64,000 bases of DNA from Sweltsa coloradensis (taxonomy: Eukaryota; Arthropoda; Insecta; Plecoptera; Chloroperlidae), in contig JAMZAV010002218.1 in the NCBI GenBank assembly GCA_024449915.1, positions 124,001-188,000 on the forward strand, given 5' to 3'. Shown here piece after piece: positions 48,958-59,082 of this stretch. The notes beneath the pieces are model-generated. The model saw nothing but the letters and a program-made list of their open reading frames with translations. It did not search any database and was not told the DNA's origin. Position numbers and translations under genes: made by a program. Within the stretch, counting starts at the first letter, position 1. Every line of letters starts with the position of its first letter.

Positions 48958-51900
48958 GTAAGTCTAATGGAAATTATTCCCTTCCAGTCTCTAATTAAAT
49001 TGGTCTAAATTAGATAATTTTCAGCAAACAATTCATTTTTCGCACATTTTTCTGAGATTTTTTTTATAGTTTTTGTAATGATTTTTAAAGGAATTTGGGA
49101 CAAATTTCGGATTTTGACTAAAGCTACATTTTAAATACAAATTTTAATTTTAAGTGCATTAATAAAAATAGTGTTTAGAATGTTTTTGTTTCTTCATATT
49201 TTAGATTTTGTGTATCTCAAAAAACAGCAATACTACAGTTATATTATTACATTTCCGGGGCAAACCAAAATTTTCACCTATTTGGCAGTTTTTGCGGATG
49301 TGCAAATTCAATCTTTTCTAATAAAGGGGAAAAAATAATTATTTGCAAATCCACAAAAAATTAAATACAGGAAAACATAATATGGTCAAACTGAAAAACC
49401 TATCATTTACCCGGATTTAAATTTCGACGTTCATGTCCACAATCATACACGCCATGACTGAAAGGGTTAATGGTGTTTCTTAAATATGCAGCGCGTTTAG
49501 TGGTTATGCTTCCTTGGCATAAAAATAATACATCATTTGCAATCGATCACCTATATGATGATACCAAATTTAGGCAGTTAACAAATTGTGTAACACGCTG
49601 ACTGAAAATGCAAATTTCAATTAAATCCTAACAAAACTCAATTTATTAAAGTTATGTTTCTATGCTGAATAAAATGAGTGCAACATACCGACAAACATCA
49701 AGGCCATTGGAAATACGTTATTTTCAACGATAAAAAAAAACAGAAAAACAAGTTTAAAGGGGCTATTAACTCAAAAAATTATTTTTTACCACATAATCTA
49801 TGACATATTACTACACTCATATGAACGTTTAAAAAATTATATCTTGTAACTGTGATTTAACACGAATTTATATATTTTTTTGATCCAGAAAATAGCGAAA
49901 ATGGTCGTTTAGGGAAATTTCTTAAATCGGCTTTAGCCTGCTTCTTTTTTGTTTCACATAGATACTAGAGCATCATACCAATCTAAAGTGGCTCTTTATA
50001 ACATCGTGTCTTGAAACTGTGCACAAATATACACTCAAACACGCAAAAATATGCATTCCAAAATCACACCCCTTCTTGGTAATCCGCATATTTTGACCGA
50101 ACCACTTGCCCAAGTTACAAAACAAAATATAAAGGATTTACAGATAAGGCTGTAGAGTACGTACATAATGGCCAGTATTTTTTGGGATCAAAATCCTCCA
50201 AGGTCACGGGGCATAAAGATTATATAAGATAAGATTGTTATTTCTTATGGGAGATTATTGCCGATGGGACCTAGCTCGAAAAACACCAAGTTTGACAATT
50301 GTTTGGGAATCAAAGGTGGACCCAATAATTTTTCTGTTAATTAATAAATTCATAACTAGCTAGCCTGAATGAAATATATTTTTTGCGTTTAGCGGTTAAA
50401 TATCCTTTAATGGCAATATAATAATTTCTAAATCATCTTTGTCGACAACGATGGGAATTGATTCGTGTTTATTTCATTGTTTTTTATTCAAAATGCTACT
50501 GTTTTATCCATTTTTATTGGATTTTTTTTAGTTCTAGATCACTAAATTAAGTAATAGAAACAACCTAAGATTTTGACGTTAAGCTTTTCATTATATTTTT
50601 ACTAAATTTTAATATATAATGTAGTCACTAAATTTTGTCAACGATTTTCATAAAAGTTTATCTTTAAATATTGTTTGTCTTTTAAACTAATTGTATAAAA
50701 GTACAAACATTTCCAGGGAAAGTAAAAAATTTCAACTGTTTAAAAAAATCAGCATAAAATAGAAACTCCTAAAGATCGTTATGAGTTTCTAAATTTTTCG
50801 CTTATTCCAATTTTTGCTGGATTGTAGTTGCGGTTTGTGTCTGACTTTATAGTAGAAGTTTTTTTCGTAACTTATTCGTAAATAAAAATTTGATGGTAAA
50901 ATCAAATATATTCGCTACATTTTTCTTTCTTTCAACGTTTATATCATATTTTTATCCCTTTAATTATTGATTGATTTAGGCAATTTAAATTTGCTTACTT
51001 TAGGAATGTGCGTTGTATACGTCCACTATTCTAGAAAATAACATTTTGATTATTTATTTAAAAAAAAGTAAACCGGAGTTGATAACATAATAAAATAACG
51101 TTCAAATAACAAAATAGGAGCAAATTAAAAACGAATCTCACCCACATATCATAAATATGTTAAGTCGATACCTATCAAGAATGTTACATAATTTTAATTA
51201 TTCAGTGATTTTTTTAATATTTCAATTTCTAACAAAGCAATAAAACAGGAAGCACCAGTATAACGGAGATATTGTGTTTAACAATACGTTGACTTGTGAT
51301 TCTGCACTGCGCTTTATTACATTATTTCTGCACAGTCTCATATCCGGCATTACAATGATGGGCGTTCCCGCCGAGACCTACATACACGGCTCCATGTATT
51401 GGTATGCAATGTTCGGTGCCATCTTCACCGGCATTGTCCACAACTACATCTTCCTGCCCGTCTTCTTTGGACTTCAACTCACGTCAACGTTTGAGGTAGG
51501 ACATGTGAGACGTATGTAGGTCAAGTGTAGGTACGTCAAGTGAAGGTAGGTCAAGTGTAGGTAGGTCAAGTGTAGGTAGGTCAAGTGTAGGTAGGTCAAG
51601 TGTAGGTAGGTCAAGTGTAGGTAGGTCAAGTGTAGGTAGGTCAAGTGTAGGTAGGTCAAGTGTAGGTAGGTCAAGTGAAAAGTTCTTCATGTGTTAAGTC
51701 AAGTGAGAGTTAGGCCAAGAGTACGAAGATAAAATCAGAGGTTGGTACAACGAGGTAGAATAGAGTTGGGTTGGTAAAACAAAAATTATCGTTCACTTTA
51801 TTGGTTATGTGCAATTCAATTTATGTCAATTGAAAAAAAGAATTAATTTATATGCCTGTGTTTTTATTTTGTTTTATTTTAGTACCTGGAACGGAGATTC

Positions 51901-54900
51901 AATCAGGAAATTCGCATGATTGCTTCTGTGTTAAGTACTATTAACATACTTTTGTACATCCCCATTGTTATATACGTTCCTGCGTTGGCATTTAGTTCTG
52001 GTAAGTATAAATACATTTTCAAATTAAATAATTGGATGAGCGAAGCGAAGACTTCAATTTCACCAACCCCCCAAAAAAATTAAGTTCGGGTGTTTTTTTT
52101 TCTCTCTCTCTCTCTCTCTTCTGTTGGTTCGCTCTCTACCGGGCAAACGGCATATGCGATCTTGATGAAAATTTAAGGGGACCTTCGAAATCTCTGAACT
52201 TGGACCTGCCACGTTTTTGGATACAATCGAAGAAATATTTCACATGAATATCGTACTTTTACGATTTTTCTCGAATTTTAATGCGATATGTTCGTGACAT
52301 GTGGGCCGATTCTGACCAAACGGGTGGGGCTACAACGCAACGATCATATTGCACATGGACATTTAAGTAATGGTGATGTATTGCTTTTTGAAAGAAAAAG
52401 TAGAAAAAATGAGCCAGAATCCATAACATAAAGGTTTAAATATGAGTTTTTTTAGGTTTATAATAACAATTAACAAGTAGTAACAATAGAAACTTGACAA
52501 TAATCACCTACAATGCATTCAAAAAGCACTTGCAAAGGAAAAGTAGTCCTACGCAAACTTAAGACTTACAAAAAAGCTCATCCATCAACGCGGCGGGACT
52601 TTAGCGTTTTCCTAAAATTTGCATGATTGCTTTTGTGTTTAGTACTACAAGGCCGCTTCGCGAACGCATTTTTTAGTCGCGTTGATGGATGAGTTTTTTG
52701 TGTTTTTTGTTAACGTGGGATCTCTTTACTTTTGCAAGTGCTTTTTGAATGCATTGTAGGTGATTGTTGTCAAGTTTCTATTGTTTCTTGTTAATTGTTA
52801 TTGTATACCTAAAAAAACTTATATTAAATCCTTTTTTTCTAAAGATTCTGGCTAACTTTTCCAACTTTTTCTTTCAAAAGGTGCTAACTACATCAACATA
52901 ACCTTAATGTCCATGTAAAATATGAACGTTGTAGTCTCACCCGTTTGGTCAGAATCGGCCCAAATGTCACGAAAATATCGCACCACAAATCGGAAAAAAT
53001 CGTAAAAGTACGATATTCATGAGAAATATTTCTTCGATTGTACCTTAGAACGTGGCAGGTCTAAGTTTTGAGATTTCAAAGGTCTCCTCTAATTTTCATC
53101 AAGACTGCATAAGCCGTTTGCCCGATAGACAGCGAACAAACAGACAAAAAACAAATAAAAAAATAAAAAACAAACAAAAAAACACCCGAGCTAATTTTTT
53201 GGGGAGCTAGTGAAATCGAAGTCTTCGCTTCGCTCATTCTATAAAAGGTGTTTTATGATTGTATTTATGTATTTATTTTTATTTTGGACAACATATGAAT
53301 ACATACAGCTACAATGGCAATATTATATTAATCTAAACGGTCCTTACCAATATGAAAATACTAATTATTATTATGTTTTAAATAATTATCTCATGTTCCA
53401 TAATACACGCCGATAGTTGGACAAAAAAAAGTAATAAAATTAGTGGGCTACCTGGGATACTAATTTAATAATGACAACAAATGCTAGGTTGTAAGGTTCG
53501 TCCCTTTGTCCCTTGCCTGTAATAAAGTCTTGTGGGCTACGCTTTGACAAGCTATTAATAGTAAGAATTTTGTCATCTAATTTTCTTGTCCGAGGTTTGT
53601 AGGAAATTGGCTAATATAGAGGTTTTTTAATTGTTTGTAAGTGAAGAAAGATTAAAATGTAAATGAATGAAACTGTTAGAATGTTTAGGGAAATTAAGTG
53701 AGGTTTGCAATGCTCTATCTGCCTTATGTATGATATGGCTATATTAAACCATAGTTAAACGAGGGAGCGGAGCGACCGAGTGTCTCCATTCAACTCGAAC
53801 GGCTCTCATTCTGTGATTCTGTCTGTCTGTCTGTCTGTACGTCGAAAATCAGCCGAACCGCTGAACAGATTGGGCTGAAATTTTAAACAGACATCCGGTA
53901 CGAGTTTATTGAGAACTGCTAACAAAATCAGCTAGATCCATTGCGATTTAATTCCACAATAAATAAAAATGTGATTTTTAAATATCGAAAGCATGTGTTT
54001 AGCAGCAGCTAGCGGGACGATAAACTACGTGGCTTGCATGGCCTATTGGTAAGCATGTAGCCTACCGCACGGAGGGTTGGAGTTCGATACCCGTCGGGTA
54101 GAACTTTTTTATATTTTAGACCCACATATTATTTTTGAGGGGTGTTAAATGGGAAATAAAAATTAGATAATTTTGTTTCATATTGGAAATTTGTTAATGT
54201 TTCACGCTAATACGTTTTGAACACGATTCGCATTTTGAATGTTCAATTTAAACTAAAAACTCAAAGTCGTTGTTAAATGAGTGAGTAAGCCATGTGTTGA
54301 GTACCCGGTATAATTCTCCATACTGGGCTAGATCCAGCCTTAGGTATAGGGGAGGAAAGGGGATGTTCCCGGGTACTCAACACTTGGTTCACTCACTCGT
54401 TTAACAACGACTTTGGCGTTTCCCTAGTAATAATCTAAAAAACTTACCCCTTGCACTAACTAACAATCCGATTACGTGTATTGGATACTACTTGCTCAGC
54501 CTGCTCTGAACTCAATTTAAAGTGTAGCGTCGGTCAAGTATAGTAATATAGCTATTTAAGTTATATATTTTTTCTAATTTTTGTTGAAAGTCTGCCCAAG
54601 GTTCAATTCACGCCCCTCAGATGTCTAACTAGGTAAAGGTTGCGGATAGGACAATGTGAAGGGATGTCCGAGGACTGTACCCAATCACTTGAATTCGCAT
54701 TTACGACTGAGAAAAACCTCGAAAAAAGGTCAGTCAGGATTGCCGGTCACGGCGGGATTTGAACTCGGGACCTCCCGAATCAGAGTCAAGCGCTTTACAC
54801 TTATGCCAACACTGTCGGTATAATATAGTTCCCCAAAAGTTATATTAACTGCTACAATGTCGACCCGCCGAATACTTTCAAGAACACACAAATCGTTGTT

Positions 54901-57900
54901 ATATTCTATTGTGATAACTCGAAACAATTAATAATGATAATGTGTAACGTATCTCAGGCTTCTATAGTGTTTCATGAGAATAATTTATTGTTTTCTCACG
55001 CTTAAAGTAACCAAGTTCATTACAATTATTTTCAAGCCTTTAATAGCAAATGCGATAAAGTTTACATAATGTAATAGCAATGCTTTCGCTTAGCCACTTT
55101 GTTTTTCAATGCTTATTTCCAAAGCAGCTTTAAGAGACAAATGATGCTTGAAATGAAAACAACGTTAAGCTCTTACGTTTAATTATTTTGATTGGAATTT
55201 AATTTTTAACAGAAAATTAAAGATGATAAAATGAGGAACTAATGAAAGTTACTTTAAATAAAAATGCCTAATTATTGTTACCAGAAATTTTTTTATTCCC
55301 TTATGTTCGGGAAACTCTATCCCGTGGCGGAATTGATAAAACTTTAATTAATTCAATGAATAAATTCGATTATATAAAAAGTATTCTAAAGTCAATATTA
55401 TTTCAGTGTCCGGCATCAGTGTTCACATCATCAGCCCGCTCGTTTGCATCATCTGCATATTCTACACAATGCTGGTAAGTATTATCTTTACAACACATAT
55501 TTCAAAACTAGGAACTTTGGTAAATTTAACGTGTCTAGCATTTGAAAGGTTTTTATGAAATTATAACAATGAGTATAATCTAGCGTTGTGAGGTGTTTGT
55601 TTGAAGGGTGGTTGTCTGTGAGGTGGATGCCCGAGGGGTGTTTGCTTCAGGGGTGGTTGTCTGAGGGGTGTTTATCTGAGAGGTAGTTGCTTGAAGAGGT
55701 GGTTGCTTAAGAGGTGGTTGTCCGATTAGTGGTTACTTGAGGGGTGGTTGCTTGAGAGGTGGTTGATTCAGGGGTGGATGCTGAGGGGTGGTAGTGCCTG
55801 TTGGTTGTTTTCTTAAGGAATGTAAGTAAGTTTTGAAGGAGAAAAAAAATATTGTAGGAATTGATTTATTTTGATTGATTTATTGATTTATTTCAAACAA
55901 AAACCCACATGGAAAATAAAGAAATAATTCTGTCCTTTTCATATTATATCATTATTTCAAAATTCTTATTTTTGTTCATTGAATACTTGTTTCTAAGCCG
56001 TAGATCTTCATAAACTGTTTTAGGGTGCTGTATACACTTTTAGGCTAATATTCCACTGATAAATTTTCATTGATAATATGGGTGATCTCATTGTGGTTTG
56101 GTATTTATATTTTATCTAAACCTTGAAGAGAAATATACTACGGATGAACCACTCCTGTAGGTGGAATGACTTGTCTGTAAAATATGAAATAAAGAAACAA
56201 TCCTGCAACCGACGTTTCAGTTGGGCTAATGATTTCTGCACAGAGCTATTCAATTATCGGCCCTATAAACGTGTTTGAGACTTCGGAATGAATCAAACCC
56301 CAGTCTAGATTCGACTTTTTATTCCTAAATTCTACACATACTTTCTTCCAGGGAGGGTTAAAAGCCGTGATCTGGACTGACTTCGTCCAGGGCTTCCTGA
56401 TAGTCGCCTCCAGTATCATCGTCATCATCCTGGGCCTCATCAAGTTGGGAGGCTTTGGAGTCCTCTGGGAGAGGGGGGTGGCGGGAGACCGCATCCAGTC
56501 GCCATCGTAAGCCAACACCATACAGGATTATTTCCATCACAAGTGCGAAATTCACAATAGCCTGATACGTCTATTATTAATGTCATATCGAAACTCACGA
56601 GACGTTATGTAAGATCAACAGGTGTCTGGGTCTTTCACACAAAAATAACTCCAGGGGTTCGGTCTAAAATTAACTTTTTTCTAACACATTGGCAAAGTAG
56701 ATTCAAATGGTGTTAGCCTGACAAGCCGGGAACTTAAAGAAATTACCAGTGATTTTAATCCCGACACAATGTTCTATAATTGTATTTGCTTTAAAGTGTA
56801 AACGAAATAATTAGAAACGCTTACATACAAGACTAAACCTAAGGGAATACTATATGACTATAAATGAGAGAGATAGTTTGGATATTGTAAGAATACCCAA
56901 GGCAGTGGCGTATCCAAGGGAGTGGAGTGTGTGGGGACAGCCCCTCCTTTGCAAAAAAAAGGTGTGAAATTACACTTTAACGTTTCAATGGAGAAAATAT
57001 AACTGTTTTATTGCAATAATAAAGGCAAATTACCATCTGACCGAAAATCGGATAAGAACGACATGTGAGATCTTGAAATAAACCTTAGAGTGGTGGATTG
57101 ATATCGCCAGGCATCAACTTAGGCTATAGTATATTGATCTCAATCATAGCAACACGCGTTTACCGTAGGCTGTATCATCTAGCTGAGACACGTCCACTGT
57201 TGTACTTGACCGCGGCCGTTTTCACCGTTTTGAACAACGTTTTTGGTGATTTTACTGTGTCGTAATAATTGAATACAAAATAAGTTGAGAAAATTGAAAA
57301 AATATTGTATTTAGCCATTCATGCGCTGAATATATTGATTGGTGGAACTAATGGAAATGGAACTTAATGTTAGTTTATTTATAATTTTGATTTAAAAGAG
57401 GATTTAAGTAAATAAAAAGTTGCTCATGCTTCAAAGATTTTCACCAAAATGACCTGATATGTTTAGATTAAAAAGAGGATTGTAGTAGATACAAAGTATG
57501 GAAATTGTGATGCTTGAAACGCACAGATTTTCACCAAAACGACCTTGAAGGAGAAAACTTTTAGATTAAAAAGAGGATTTTAGCAGTTAAAAAGATGTAA
57601 TGCTTTAAAAAGCACAGATATTCACCAAAATGACCTTGCGAATTAGATTTCTGATTGCTTCAATACATACCATGAATGGTATGAGTACCGCCGGTGTAAG
57701 GAGAAAAAATTTCCGGTGAGCAAGCCCCTCACTTATTCTTCGGTACATCTATGAATTAATTGGTTGAATATACGCCTGGATACGCCACTGACCCAAGGTG
57801 TATACTCAATTACAGCAGTATAATGTGATTGATGGCTACATTTATTAATCAGCAATATCTTAGCTCATAACAAACATAATCAACGGTTTCATTCCAACAG

Positions 57901-58284
57901 GCAACATTTATCACTTATCTTATGTATTTATTACAGATTTATTTTAAATATTTAAATAATGCTTAGGATGGGACAGGATCACTGCCGTGGGATCATCTGA
58001 TGGTAGCTTCCCGACATAATTCGAGTAGTAGCGCTGGGATACGTATATTATTCAGGCTTTGCTTATACACTTTTAATATAATAATGTATTCTACGAATGC
58101 CAAATTTATCATGTTTTCAAAATGTGAAACGTTTATTTTCCAGATTTGACCCAGACCCGTTTCTCCGCAATACAATGTGGACTACAACAGTTGGACAGGC
58201 AGTTACCTGGTTAGCTCAGACAGGAATCAACCAAGGATTCTTGGTGAAATATTTATCCTTGCCAACCTTACGAGAAGCCAGATG
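48737..58284 (+). CDS. gene C: SLC5-family sodium-coupled transporter, 5' part (exons 1-6)
   Basis: Six exons join to 863 nt (about 287 residues), in the same phases and almost the same lengths as gene B exons 1-6 (221/218, 160, 118, 68, 155, 141 nt). They hold the N-terminus, the first helices, the intact family signature GGLKAVIWTDFVQG at the start of exon 5, and QGFLVKYLSLPTLREAR in exon 6. The rest would lie beyond 64000, after an intron that contains a large LTR element. Role as for gene B; substrate unknown. The sequence is clean here, so gene C is the best guide for the damaged exon 5 of gene B. Confidence 0.85.
49750..50420. repeat. dispersed repeat, copy 2 (inverted relative to 2645-3250)
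   Basis: The reverse complement carries the same blocks as 2645-3250, including AATAGCCCCTTTAAA, TCACAGTTACAAGATATAA, GCCCCGTGACC and ATTGGGTCCACC. It lies in gene C intron 1. Confidence 0.6.
50425..51330. other. gene C intron 1, last part
   Basis: AT-rich sequence with no recognisable feature. Confidence 0.5.
51336..51495 (+). CDS. gene C exon 2
   Basis: 160 nt, CTGCACAG|TCTCATATCC...TTTGAG|GTAGGA. Reads LISGITMMGVPAETYIHGSM, YWYAMFGAIFTGIVHNYIF and LPVFFGLQLTSTFE. GVPAExY is the SLC5 TM1-TM2 signature; gene B has GAPSEVY. Confidence 0.88.
51514..51678 (+). repeat. 15-bp minisatellite, about 11 copies
   Basis: Unit AGGTCAAGTGTAGGT, head to tail, nearly perfect, starting 18 bp after the exon 2 donor. 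Every unit contains GTAGGT, which resembles the donor GAG|GTAGGA itself. Confidence 0.9.
51883..52000 (+). CDS. gene C exon 3
   Basis: 118 nt, ATTTTAG|TACCTGGAAC...AGTTCTG|GTAAGT. Codes for YLERRFNQEIRMIASVLSTI and NILLYIPIVIYVPALAFSS. Identical in length and phase to gene B exon 3. Confidence 0.88.
52032..52614 (+). mobile_element. R1-family non-autonomous element, copy 4
   Basis: From TTGGATGAGCGAAGCGAAG to GGACTTTAGCGTTTTCCTA, with one copy of the TGACCAAACGGGT internal repeat. It lies 31 bp after the gene C exon 3 donor. Confidence 0.72.
52615..52650 (+). pseudogene. fragment of gene C exon 3
   Basis: AAATTTGCATGATTGCTTTT and GTGTTTAGTACTA match exon 3 at 51918-51950 (AAATTCGCATGATTGCTTCT, GTGTTAAGTACTA). 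The fragment lies exactly between two R1 elements in opposite orientation. Confidence 0.6.
52651..53240 (-). mobile_element. R1-family non-autonomous element, copy 5 (inverted)
   Basis: Minus strand from AATGAGCGAAGCGAAGAC (53240) to the CATCAACGCGACTAAAAAATGC end near 52655, given here only by its core ATCAACGCGAC. One internal repeat. With copy 4 it makes a 1.2-kb inverted pair. Confidence 0.68.
53755..54428 (+). mobile_element. R3-family element with 3' hairpin and embedded tRNA-like segment
   Basis: Begins TTAAACGAGGGAGCGGAGCG and ends CACTCGTTTAACAACGACTT-TGGCGTTTCCCTAGT. The start and CTCGTTTAA form the subterminal inverted repeat. A GTCTGTCTGTCTG tract and the TTTTAAACAGACATCC block match 5182-5420. 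A tRNA-like segment (GGCCTATTGGTAAGC and GAGTTCGATACCCG) lies at 54030-54105. A long hairpin (GTCGTTGTTAAATGAGTGAG against CTCACTCGTTTAACAACGAC) spans 54267-54412. Confidence 0.62.
54735..54820 (-). repeat. tRNA-derived SINE head (minus strand)
   Basis: The reverse complement has TGGCATAAGTGTAAAGCGC (A-box-like) and CCCGAGTTCAAATCCCGCCG (B box). The sequence towards 54600 (GATGTCCGAGGACTGTACCC) would be its body. Confidence 0.55.
54830..55400. other. gene C intron 3, last part
   Basis: AT-rich sequence with no recognisable feature. Confidence 0.5.
55407..55474 (+). CDS. gene C exon 4
   Basis: 68 nt, TATTTCAG|TGTCCGGC...ATGCTG|GTAAGT. Codes for VSGISVHIISPLVCIICIFY and TML. Same length and phase as gene B exon 4. 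Confidence 0.88.
55585..55800 (+). repeat. degenerate G-rich tandem repeat
   Basis: About a dozen diverged copies of a unit of 15-16 bp of the type GAGGGGTGGTTGCTT. It lies in gene C intron 4 and is G/T-rich on the transcript strand. Confidence 0.75.
56352..56506 (+). CDS. gene C exon 5 (SLC5 signature)
   Basis: 155 nt, TCTTCCAG|GGAGGGTTAA...CCATC|GTAAGC. Reads GGLKAVIWTDFVQGFLIVAS, SIIVIILGLIKLGGFGVLWE, RGVAGDRIQSP. GGxKAVxWTDxxQ is the classical sodium:solute symporter signature. It is a single intact copy, in contrast to the array in gene B. Confidence 0.9.
56903..57790. mobile_element. hAT-like MITE with perfect 8-bp target duplication
   Basis: TIRs CAGTGGCGTATCCA (start) and TGGATACGCCACTG (end). 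The flanking direct repeat ACCCAAGG lies at 56895-56902 and 57791-57798. CAGTGGCG-type ends and 8-bp duplications are features of the hAT superfamily. The 888-bp body has no transposase but holds three tandem units of about 80-95 bp (GATTAAAAAGAGGATT...TTTTCACCAAAATGACC) at 57389-57645. It lies in gene C intron 5. Confidence 0.85.
58144..58284 (+). CDS. gene C exon 6
   Basis: 141 nt, TTTTCCAG|ATTTGACCC...AGATG|GTAATG. Codes for FDPDPFLRNTMWTTTVGQAV, TWLAQTGINQGFLVKYLSL and PTLREAR. The GINQGFLVKYLSLPTL block is shared with gene B (GIRQGFVVKYLSLPTL). Confidence 0.88.
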
Positions 58285-58554
58285 GTAATGTTAACGTCAT
58301 TATTCTCATTTAATAGTTTATATTGTTTAAAAACTGACAATAGGACACCGCTTTAGTAAAGTTTTGATAGCTCAGCTAAAACATTTCACTGTTGCTAAAA
58401 AAAAAGGCCCAGTCACCAAGGAATCGGAAACCAAGGGCTTTAAAAATAAAAGTTTAAATAATTATACTTAATTTTAACGACTAATTTACATGTAAATTTA
58501 TGTTCCCTTTTAAATAGATTAATTACAATATAAGAAATATAACTACGAAAATCA

Positions 58555-58985
58555 ATCCAGAAAAAAATCCCAGCCGAGAATTGAACACGGGTTCTCCGAT
58601 TGTCGTTTGAACGCTTATCCATATAATAAATAATACATACGGGGGTGTTACCCTATTAATAAAATCGAAAAATAAACCGTCGCTCATACCACCTGCGTTA
58701 GGTAATGATTTTATGAATTATGTTTGGTTGGTCAGTTCAAAGGTTGCAAAATCGTTGCAGTCATTTGTTCACACTGTTCTGATCCATAATGCACCAACCA
58801 TCCAGAAGTTTATAAGTTACCGTATCGGTGGTTTAGGGGTTAAAGCGTCCGATTTGGAATATGAACACCTGGGTGCGATACCCAACCGAGATGGAATTAT
58901 TAATTTTTGAATTGTTTTCCATACTCAATTACACCTACGGGAGTGCTTCCCGATCAACAAAGTCGGAAAAATAATATCTTGTTAT
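58555..58985. repeat. tRNA-derived SINE copies, head-to-head
   Basis: A minus-strand head remnant (CCGAGAATTGAACACGGGTT) lies at 58570-58620. An inverted body (TTGGTCAGTTCAAAGGTTGC) lies at 58725-58745. A plus-strand head (GGTGGTTTAGGGGTTAAAGC and GGGTGCGATACCCAACCGAG) lies at 58828-58895, followed by the tail CACCTACGGGAGTGCTTCCC. The arrangement mirrors that at 36116-36480. Confidence 0.58.
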
Positions 58986-59082
58986 AGTACGCAAATTGAG
59001 TCAAAATGTAATTTTGGTATAATGTTAGATTAATAGTCCAGCAGATAAGAGGAAAGATTGTGGGATTGATCATAGAAGCATT

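Noticed and set aside
51474..51690. Two overlapping minus-strand open frames of repeated THLTYL / LDLPT peptides
   Set aside because: Translations of the 15-bp minisatellite.
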